Shown in pieces: positions 1-6,116 of a stretch of DNA of 7,554 nt. The stretch spans positions 1 through 7,554 of the forward strand of contig JBBDIX010000010.1 of NCBI GenBank assembly GCA_040880235.1, read 5' to 3'. The translations under genes and the position numbers were made by a program. The notes under the pieces are model-generated. The model was given only the letters and a program-made list of their open reading frames with translations. It ran no database searches and was not told the DNA's origin. This DNA is from JBBDIX01 sp040880235 (GTDB taxonomy: Bacteria; Actinomycetota; Nitriliruptoria; Nitriliruptorales; Nitriliruptoraceae). Every line of letters starts with the position of its first letter. The first letter of the stretch is position 1.

Positions 1-7
1 ACGCAGG

Positions 8-1477
8 TCAGCCGGCGGTGGCGAGCACCGACGTGAGCGACGTGGCGCCCGACACGAGACCCGGCAGGAGGCCAAGCACGACCGTGCCGAGCATCAGCAC
101 CAGCACGACCACCGAGAGGTTGAACCCGGGCTGCAGGGCGGGCGCTCCCTCGGTGGCGCTGTCCATCCACATGATCCGCACGAGCTTGAGGTAGTAGAAG
201 AAGGCGATGGCGGAGTTGATGGCGAGGAACACCATCAGCACGATCCCGAACGCGGTGACCTCGGTCAACGCCGCCTGCACGATGGCGAACTTGGCCCACA
301 GGCCAATGGTCGGCGGCGCACCACCGAGGCTCAGCACGAAGACCGTCATCGCCATCGCGAGCAGCGGGCTGCGCGAGGCCAGTCCGGAGAAGTCGGCGAT
401 GGAACGCAGGCCCGTCCGACGGTTGACCGCGATCGCGACCCCGAACGCCCCGATGTTCATGACCGCATAGGCGATCAGGTAGAAGAGCACGGCCTGCACG
501 GCCGCATCGTTCACGACCGCATTGCCGGAACGGGCCAGCCCGAACGGGATGAGCATGTAGCCGGCCTGGGCGACCGACGAGTAGGCGAGCAGCCGGATCA
601 GGTCCCGTTGCTGGAGCGCCACGAGGTTGCCGAGCGTCATCGTCACGATCGCGAGCACGCCCATGATCGGGGCCCACACGGCGGCGAGCGGCTCGAAGGC
701 GATGAACATGACGGCGATGAGCCCGGCGAACCCTGCGGCCTTCGACGCGACGGCGAGCATCGCGGTGACCGGCATGGGTGCGCCCGCGTAGGTGTCGGGC
801 GCCCAGAAGTGGAACGGAACCGCGGACACCTTGAAGCCGAACCCGACGATCACCAGCATCATGGAGGCAAGCAGCAGGGGTGGGACGGTCTCCATCGCGG
901 CGAGTGCGGTCGCGATGCCGGCGAGGTCGGTGTGCCCGGTGAACCCGTACACCATCGACATCCCGAACAGCATCAGGGCGACCGACAGCACGCCGATGAG
1001 GAAGAACTTGAGCGCCGCCTCGGAGGAGTACAGGTCACGCTTGCGCAGGCCGGCCATGACGAACGCGGGGATCGACACGGTCTCGACCGCGACGAACAGC
1101 AGGATGAGGTCGCGCGCCGACGGCATGATCAGCATGCCGATGAATGCGGTCAGCAACAGGAAGTAGTACTCCCCCTGGAAGTAGCGGCCCTCCGCGAAGA
1201 ACCGCCAGCTGATCCCGAGGATCGCGAGCAGACTCCCGAGGAACAGCAGCTTGAACACGACCGCGTAGTCGTTGACCACGAAGCTGGTGCCGAAGGTCGT
1301 GCGCTCCTGGCCCCACAGCATCGCGGTCAGGACGATCGCGACGATGGTGCCCAGCGCCGCGATCGGGTTGACGAGCTGCTTGGCGTCTCCACGCAGCGCG
1401 AGGTCGACGGCCAGCACGATCAGCGCCGTGACCGTCAGCGCGATCTCCGGCGCGATCGCGAGGAAGTCGATCGCCAT
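8..1477 (-). CDS. nuoN: NADH-quinone oxidoreductase subunit N (complex I membrane arm, antiporter-like)
   Basis: NuoN is one of the three antiporter-like proton-translocating subunits of complex I, in the inner part of the membrane arm. The 489-residue protein is almost wholly hydrophobic, about 14 membrane segments, a normal length for the family. The proton-channel residues known from E. coli NuoN are visible at matching places: Glu132 (AVETVSIPAF), Lys157 (AALKFF), Lys216 and His223 (GFKVSAVPFHFWAPDTYAGA), Lys246 (ASKAAGF) and Lys396 (GLWAKF). RDLIRLLAYSSVAQAGYML at about 291-309 is the family signature. The ATG start gives the usual N-terminus and is preceded by AGAGGA at 1488-1493, 10 bases upstream. 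It is the last nuo gene, 45 bases after nuoM. Only 7 bases follow its TGA, so whether a terminator or another gene comes next cannot be seen. No truncation or frameshift. Family assignment is very secure. Confidence 0.97.
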   Translation of the reverse strand: MAIDFLAIAPEIALTVTALIVLAVDLALRGDAKQLVNPIAALGTIVAIVLTAMLWGQERTTFGTSFVVNDYAVVFKLLFLGSLLAILGISWRFFAEGRYFQGEYYFLLLTAFIGMLIMPSARDLILLFVAVETVSIPAFVMAGLRKRDLYSSEAALKFFLIGVLSVALMLFGMSMVYGFTGHTDLAGIATALAAMETVPPLLLASMMLVIVGFGFKVSAVPFHFWAPDTYAGAPMPVTAMLAVASKAAGFAGLIAVMFIAFEPLAAVWAPIMGVLAIVTMTLGNLVALQQRDLIRLLAYSSVAQAGYMLIPFGLARSGNAVVNDAAVQAVLFYLIAYAVMNIGAFGVAIAVNRRTGLRSIADFSGLASRSPLLAMAMTVFVLSLGGAPPTIGLWAKFAIVQAALTEVTAFGIVLMVFLAINSAIAFFYYLKLVRIMWMDSATEGAPALQPGFNLSVVVLVLMLGTVVLGLLPGLVSGATSLTSVLATAG

Positions 1478-1522
1478 CGTCGTCTCGTCCTCTCAGGGGG
1501 TACGGGAAGTCAGGTCAGGGCG

Positions 1523-3052
1523 TCAGCGGAGGTACGACATCAGGTTCGCGACCGCCGCGTCCTGCACCCCGAACACGAGCACCGGGAAGATCCCGAGCAC
1601 GAGGATCAGCAGCAGCAACGGGGTCCACGAGACCCACTCGATGCGCATCACGTCTTCGAGGGGTTCCGCAGCCCAGCGTTCCGGCGGCTCACCCAGGTTC
1701 ACCCGCTGCAGGAGCCACAGGAAGTAACCGGCGGTCAGCACGGTGCCCACCGCGGCGAAGATCACCAGCGTCAGGTACAGGCCACCGTAGGTGTCGGCGA
1801 GTCCGAGTCCCGGGCTGATGGCCGCCCACATGGCGGCGAACTCGCCCCAGAACCCGGCCAGCCCCGGCAGCCCCAGTGACGCGACCGCGACGTACGTGAA
1901 CAGGACCCCGTAGCGCGGCATCTTCGTGAGCATGCCCCCGCCGATGATGGCGATCTCCCGCGTGTGGTAGCGCTCGTGCATGCTCCCGGCGAGGAAGAAC
2001 AGCATGCCGGTGATGATGCCGTGCGCGATGTTGCCGAACAGGGCGGCCTGGATGCCCGCCTCGTTCATCGCGGCGATGCCCAGCATGACGAAGCCCATGT
2101 GGCCGACCGACGAGAACGCGATCAGACGCTTGACGTCGGTCTGGGCGAGGCAGCACAGCGACCCGTAGATGATGCCGATGACCGCGAGCACACCGATCAT
2201 CGGCGCGAACCGCACGGCGCCGTCGGGAAGGATCGGCAGGGCGATCCGAATGAACCCGTAGGTCCCCATCTTCAGGAGCACGCCGGCCAGCAGCACGGAG
2301 CCGACCGTCGGCGCCTCGGTGTGGGCGTCGGGCAGCCAGGTGTGGAACGGCCACATCGGCACCTTCACCGCGAAGCCGAGGAAGATGCCCAGGAACGCCC
2401 AGGTCTGGAAGGTCAGTCCACCGGGAGACATCTCCGACAGTGCCTGGATGGACCAGGTGGTCGCACCGGCCTGGAAGTAGATCGCGAGGAACGCGACCAG
2501 CATGAAGATCGACGCGAACAGCGTGTAGAGGAAGAACTTGACGCTGGCGTATTCGCGACGCGGGCCACCCCACATCCCGATCATGAAGAACATCGGGACC
2601 AGGACCAGCTCCCAGAAGACGAAGAAGAGCACGAGGTCGAAGGCGACGAAGGTCCCGGCCATCCCCGTCTGGAGCAGCATCATGAGCGCGAGGAACGCCT
2701 TGGGCTTCCCGGGCGCGGGCAGGTGCTTCGTCGTGTAGATCGCGCACAGGAAGGTCAGCAGGTAGGTCAGGAAGAACAGCGGCATCGAGATGCCGTCGAT
2801 CCCGAGTTCGAAGCGTGCGTTGATCGCCGGGATCCACGGGACGTCGGTCACGAACTGCAGCTCACCCGAGCGGCTGTAGTCGAACCCTGCGGCGATGGCC
2901 ACGACCAGTGCGAACGGCACACCGGTGAGCCACACCGCCGTCCGGCGGATCATGCGGTCGAGATCGCCGGGCAACAGCGCGATCAGCCCTGCCCCTGCCA
3001 GCGGCAGGAACAGCGCGACCACCAGGGCCCACGACGCAGTGTTCGGGTCCAT
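1523..3052 (-). CDS. nuoM: NADH-quinone oxidoreductase subunit M (complex I membrane arm, antiporter-like)
   Basis: NuoM is the middle antiporter-like proton channel of complex I, between NuoN and NuoL. With the ATG at 3052 it has 509 residues, the usual length, and about 14 membrane segments. Residues essential in E. coli NuoM are conserved: Glu148 (FFVFWELVLVPMF), Lys230 and His237 (AVKVPMWPFHTWLPDAHTEA), Lys261 (GVLLKMGTYGF), His344 (NIAHGI) and Glu403 (GFWGEF). TDVKRLIAFSSVGHMGFV (about 305-322) is the family signature. An in-frame TTG lies one codon upstream (3053-3055), so the reading can also begin Met-Met. The AGGAG at 3061-3065 is 8 bases from the ATG and 5 from the TTG, so I prefer the ATG. 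It starts 13 bases after the nuoL stop, and that short gap consists mainly of the ribosome binding site. No missing residues or breaks. Confidence 0.97.
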   Translation of the reverse strand: MDPNTASWALVVALFLPLAGAGLIALLPGDLDRMIRRTAVWLTGVPFALVVAIAAGFDYSRSGELQFVTDVPWIPAINARFELGIDGISMPLFFLTYLLTFLCAIYTTKHLPAPGKPKAFLALMMLLQTGMAGTFVAFDLVLFFVFWELVLVPMFFMIGMWGGPRREYASVKFFLYTLFASIFMLVAFLAIYFQAGATTWSIQALSEMSPGGLTFQTWAFLGIFLGFAVKVPMWPFHTWLPDAHTEAPTVGSVLLAGVLLKMGTYGFIRIALPILPDGAVRFAPMIGVLAVIGIIYGSLCCLAQTDVKRLIAFSSVGHMGFVMLGIAAMNEAGIQAALFGNIAHGIITGMLFFLAGSMHERYHTREIAIIGGGMLTKMPRYGVLFTYVAVASLGLPGLAGFWGEFAAMWAAISPGLGLADTYGGLYLTLVIFAAVGTVLTAGYFLWLLQRVNLGEPPERWAAEPLEDVMRIEWVSWTPLLLLILVLGIFPVLVFGVQDAAVANLMSYLR

Positions 3053-3060
3053 CAACGTCT

Positions 3061-3065
3061 CTCCT
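3061..3065 (-). promoter_or_regulatory. Ribosome binding site of nuoM
   Basis: AGGAG on the minus strand, directly after the nuoL TAG stop (3066-3068), is 8 bases from ATG 3052 and 5 bases from the alternative TTG at 3055. The spacing favours the ATG. Its position against the nuoL stop suggests that ribosomes finishing nuoL re-initiate on nuoM. Confidence 0.75.
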
Positions 3066-5162
3066 CTACCTCGCCGCGGCGAACGCCAGCATCAGCACGA
3101 TCACGCCCATCACGAGCGCAGCCGCGTACCGCTGGACGTCCCCGGACTGGATCCGCTTCAACCGGTCGCTCCACCATGCGGCACTGAACGCCGCTCCGTT
3201 CACGCCACCGTCGATCACTCGCTGATCGAGCACCCGGTACGTCGTCATGGCCGCCTGCTTCGTGGCGACGCCGGCGCCGGCGACGATCCGGTCCAGTACC
3301 TCGTTGCTGCTCCACGACGCCCATCGGGCCATCGTGTCCCGCACGGGCACGACGATGTATCGGTACCCGAAGTCGTCGAACCCGTACTTCTTCTCGAGCA
3401 CCCGGGAGAACGCACCCATCTGCAGGGTCGGGTCCTGGTCGGGTAGGCCTCGCCCGTACAGAGAGACCGCCAGTGCGATCGCCGCGCCGAACACGATCAA
3501 CACGATCACCAGCAGGTCGAGATGCCAGGTCGGCGGCCCGTGCAGGATCGACCCGTCGGATGCGGCCGCTGCCATCACCGTCGCCTCGGCGGCGAGTACC
3601 CCGTCTCCACCTGCCACGGCATGTCCAGCCGCGGCGATGAACGGGTACGTCGTCTCCTCGAGCACCGGCGTGGCCGTCCACGACTCGAAGTTGGGAGCGT
3701 CCTGCATGAACGGCGAGCCGATGTAGCCCGACCCGATGGACAGCACCGCCAGGATCACCAGCGGCACGACCATGAGCTTGCCGGACTCGTGCGGCGGGTG
3801 GTGGCTGCGGTTCTCGCCGCCGAAGATCAGCAGGCAGGCGCGCGCCATGTAGAACGTGGTCACGAACGCGGCTGCGAGGCCCACCCAGTAGACGAGGTTG
3901 CCGGTGGCGAAACCTGACGCCGCCCACGTGTTGCCGGCGACGAGGATCTCGTCCTTCGAGAAGAACCCGGCGGTGAGTGGGAACCCGGCCAGCGCGAGCG
4001 ACCCGACGATGAAGGTCCAGTACGTGTGGGGCATGAACCGGCGCATGCCGCCCATGTCGGACATGTTGTTCGAGTGCACGGCGTGGATGAGCGAACCCGA
4101 CCCGAGGAACAGCAGGGCCTTGAAGAACCCGTGCGTGAACAGGTGGAAGATCGCCGCCGTGTACCCGCCGACCCCCAGCGCGGCGATCATGTAGCCGAGC
4201 TGGGAGACCGTCGAGTAGGCGAGCACCTTCTTGATGTCGTCCTGAACCAGCGCGAGCAGTCCCCCGAAGAAGAGGGTGATCACGCCCACGGTCGCCACGA
4301 CCCCCATCACGAGCGCCGACTGGGCGAGCACCGGAAACAGGCGGGCGAGCAGGAAGATGCCGGCGGTGACCATCGTCGCGGCATGGATCAGGGCGGACAC
4401 CGGGGTCGGCCCGGCCATGGCGTCGGGCAGCCACACGTGCAGCGGCATCTGACCCGACTTCGCCATGCACCCGACGAAGATCAGCAGCATGCCGAGCACG
4501 ATGGTTCCCTGGGCGAGCTGACCGGTGGCGGCGGCCTCGTTGAGCTGGAGGATGTTGAAGGGGGTGTCGGTGTCCAGGCCGAACATGCCGGCGGACAGGA
4601 CGATCACGCCGACGATCAGGCCGACGTCTCCGAACTTGGTGGTCAGGAAGGCCTTGTTCGCCGCGTCCTGGTTGGGCTTCTTCTCCCAGTAGAACCCGAT
4701 GAGCAGGTACGAACACAGGCCCACGAGCTCCCAGCCGATCACGGCCTGCAGCGTGTTGTTCGCGATCACGAGCAGCAGCATGGAGAAGGTGAACAGGCTG
4801 AGCATCGCGTAGAAGTACGTGAACCGGGGTTCGCCGTGCATGTACTCGCGCGAGTAGACGTGCACCATCAGCGACACGAGCGTCACCAGCAGGAACATCA
4901 TCGCCGTCAGACCGTCGACGAGCATGCCCAGTTCCAGCACGTACCCGCCGCCCAGCGGCGACCAGTCGAACGCACGCTCGAACGGCTCCATCGGGGAGCT
5001 GACGAAGGTCTGCCACGCGATGCCGGCGGCCAGCAGGAAGCTCAGCCCGAGCGACGCGATGCCGATCTCGCTGCCCTGGCCGGGCAGGCGACGTCCGAAC
5101 ACGGCGATGAGCCCTGCCGACAGCAGCGGCAGCACCGGCACCAGCCAGGCGTACTCGATCAC
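3066..5162 (-). CDS. nuoL: NADH-quinone oxidoreductase subunit L (distal proton channel with lateral helix)
   Basis: NuoL is the distal antiporter-like proton channel of complex I; its C-terminus forms a long lateral helix running along the membrane arm. I start it at GTG 5162, giving 698 residues that begin (M)IEYAWLVPVLPLLSAG, a typical NuoL N-terminus, with GGAGG 7 bases upstream. The same frame is open 53 codons further up, but that part overlaps nuoK and reads as non-membrane sequence rich in Ser and Thr. Channel residues match E. coli: Glu145 (GWELVG), Lys235 and His242 (AKSGQMPLHVWLPDAMAGPTPVSALIHAATMVTAG), His260, His340, His344, Lys348 and Lys403-Asp404 (GFFSKDE). The protein is longer than E. 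coli NuoL (613 residues), mainly from an expanded Ala/Gly-rich stretch at about 485-545 and a longer C-terminal part. The end (SGDVQRYAAALVMG, then a last membrane helix) is typical. Confidence 0.97.
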   Translation of the reverse strand: MIEYAWLVPVLPLLSAGLIAVFGRRLPGQGSEIGIASLGLSFLLAAGIAWQTFVSSPMEPFERAFDWSPLGGGYVLELGMLVDGLTAMMFLLVTLVSLMVHVYSREYMHGEPRFTYFYAMLSLFTFSMLLLVIANNTLQAVIGWELVGLCSYLLIGFYWEKKPNQDAANKAFLTTKFGDVGLIVGVIVLSAGMFGLDTDTPFNILQLNEAAATGQLAQGTIVLGMLLIFVGCMAKSGQMPLHVWLPDAMAGPTPVSALIHAATMVTAGIFLLARLFPVLAQSALVMGVVATVGVITLFFGGLLALVQDDIKKVLAYSTVSQLGYMIAALGVGGYTAAIFHLFTHGFFKALLFLGSGSLIHAVHSNNMSDMGGMRRFMPHTYWTFIVGSLALAGFPLTAGFFSKDEILVAGNTWAASGFATGNLVYWVGLAAAFVTTFYMARACLLIFGGENRSHHPPHESGKLMVVPLVILAVLSIGSGYIGSPFMQDAPNFESWTATPVLEETTYPFIAAAGHAVAGGDGVLAAEATVMAAAASDGSILHGPPTWHLDLLVIVLIVFGAAIALAVSLYGRGLPDQDPTLQMGAFSRVLEKKYGFDDFGYRYIVVPVRDTMARWASWSSNEVLDRIVAGAGVATKQAAMTTYRVLDQRVIDGGVNGAAFSAAWWSDRLKRIQSGDVQRYAAALVMGVIVLMLAFAAAR

Positions 5163-5169
5163 CGGAGGC

Positions 5170-5174
5170 CCTCC
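5170..5174 (-). promoter_or_regulatory. Ribosome binding site deciding the nuoL GTG start
   Basis: GGAGG on the minus strand lies 7 bases before GTG 5162. This, together with the good NuoL N-terminus that follows, decides the start against the longer open frame reaching 5321. The site can also pair weakly with CCTCC directly downstream (GGAG-GGC-CTCC, a 4-bp stem), which might lower initiation slightly. Confidence 0.75.
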
Positions 5175-5187
5175 ATGGGTGTCCCGC

Positions 5188-5499
5188 TCACCAGCGCATG
5201 AGGTCGGCGTCGTCGACGTCGACCGATGCACGGTTGCGGAACATGTTGAAGACGATCGCGAGCCCCACGCCCACCTCGGCGGCGGCCACCCCGATGATGA
5301 ACAGGGCGAACATCTGGCCACTGACGGTGACGTCGGTGGGGAAGAGCAGGTTCTGGAACGCCACGAGGTTGATGTTCACGGCGTTGAGCATCAGCTCGAC
5401 ACTCATGAGCACCAGCACGGCGTTGCGGCGGGCGATCACACCGTAGACCCCGACGCAGAACAGGAACGTGGCGAGCAGGAGGGGACCGAGAGGACTCAT
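5188..5499 (-). CDS. nuoK: NADH-quinone oxidoreductase subunit K (complex I membrane arm)
   Basis: NuoK is a small three-helix membrane subunit (homologous to MrpC and mitochondrial ND4L) that links the quinone end of complex I to the antiporter-like subunits. At 103 residues it has the family's usual length. The two intramembrane glutamates needed for proton transfer in E. coli are present: Glu35 in LMSVELMLNAVNINLV and Glu75 in VAAAEVGVGLAI. The ATG start overlaps the nuoJ stop in an ATGA, and no strong Shine-Dalgarno sequence precedes it (only a G-rich run), so it probably depends on translational coupling to nuoJ. The C-terminus runs about 15 hydrophilic residues past the last helix (RNRASVDVDDADLMRW). 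The gap to nuoL is 25 bases. Confidence 0.97.
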   Translation of the reverse strand: MSPLGPLLLATFLFCVGVYGVIARRNAVLVLMSVELMLNAVNINLVAFQNLLFPTDVTVSGQMFALFIIGVAAAEVGVGLAIVFNMFRNRASVDVDDADLMRW

Positions 5500-6116
5500 C
5501 GCGCGCCCCCGTCGGTCGGCTCCGTGCGGTCCGTGTCCCCGGCGACGAGTTCGCGGTCGTGCACGTCGACGACCGGAGGCTCCGACATCGCGATGGGCAC
5601 CGAGGGCTGGACCTCGCCCGACTCGCCGTCCTCACGGCGAGCGAGCAGGATCGCACCGATCAGTGCGCCGAGCAGCAGCATCGACAGCAGCTCGAATGGC
5701 AGCACCCACGACGCGAAGATCGCGATGCCGAAGTCGGCGATGCTCGGACCCGACACCTCGACGCGCGGTGCGCCACCGAACGCGTCGACGATCAGGCCGG
5801 CGAGCACGACGAACAGGGCCACGGACACGGCCATGCCGAGCCCCCGGTTCTGACTGTCGAGGGCCTCCCGTCCGATCGGGGCACGCGTGAGCATCAGCCC
5901 GAAGAGGAACAGCACGGCGACCGCGCCCACGTAGACGATGAGCTGGACGAGCGCGAGGAAGTCCGCGTACAGCACGACGAACACCCCGGCGATGCCAGCG
6001 AGTGTCGTCGCCAGGAACAGCGCCGCGTGGACGAGGTTTCGAGAGGTGACCGTCAGCACCGCAGCAGCGGCGGTGATCACGGCGACGACCGCGAAGACCA
6101 GTTCGTGTCCCGTCAC
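5496..6116 (-). CDS. nuoJ: NADH-quinone oxidoreductase subunit J (complex I membrane arm)
   Basis: NuoJ (mitochondrial ND6) is a five-helix membrane subunit near the quinone-site end of the proton arm. I start it at GTG 6116, giving 206 residues beginning (M)TGHELVFAVVAVITAA. The GTG overlaps the nuoI stop as GTGA, and GAAGGGGG at 6123-6130 lies 6 bases upstream. The frame is open 16 codons further, but those codons lie in the nuoI repeat and read as an Arg-rich non-membrane peptide. The family signature is FLALVQLIVYVGAVAVLFLFGLML (about 53-76), which contains the helix-3 tyrosine region (Tyr62) where structures of other complexes show a pi-bulge. Helix 5 is FELLSMLLLGALIGAILLA. After it comes a polar, mainly acidic tail of about 45 residues (about 160-206), absent from short NuoJ proteins. 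The stop overlaps nuoK by 4 bases. Confidence 0.96.
   Translation of the reverse strand: MTGHELVFAVVAVITAAAAVLTVTSRNLVHAALFLATTLAGIAGVFVVLYADFLALVQLIVYVGAVAVLFLFGLMLTRAPIGREALDSQNRGLGMAVSVALFVVLAGLIVDAFGGAPRVEVSGPSIADFGIAIFASWVLPFELLSMLLLGALIGAILLARREDGESGEVQPSVPIAMSEPPVVDVHDRELVAGDTDRTEPTDGGAR

Noticed and set aside
1478..1522. Possible promoter or terminator in the largest intergenic gap (nuoM-nuoN, 45 bases)
   Set aside because: I see no GC-rich hairpin with a T-run and no convincing -35/-10 pair. Apart from the AGAGGA before nuoN the gap shows nothing.
608..1879. Long open frame on the plus strand opposite nuoN and nuoM (423 codons), with similar ones at 1964-3187, 4026-5201 and 5938-7068
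   Set aside because: They are antisense to well-supported nuo genes. Their products are dominated by His, Arg, Gln, Glu and Asp, or by Pro and Arg, with no domain-like pattern. Long antisense frames are expected where third codon positions are mostly G or C.
1689..5016. Long minus-strand alternate-frame readings within nuoM (1689-2837) and nuoL (3052-5016)
   Set aside because: They are out of frame with genes whose channel residues are all conserved, and give Arg/Ala/His-rich sequence without membrane helices. They are shadows, not overlapping genes.
5163..5321. Longer NuoL with 53 extra N-terminal residues
   Set aside because: The extension overlaps nuoK, reads as Ser/Thr-rich non-membrane sequence, and would precede an ordinary NuoL N-terminus that has its own GGAGG and GTG.
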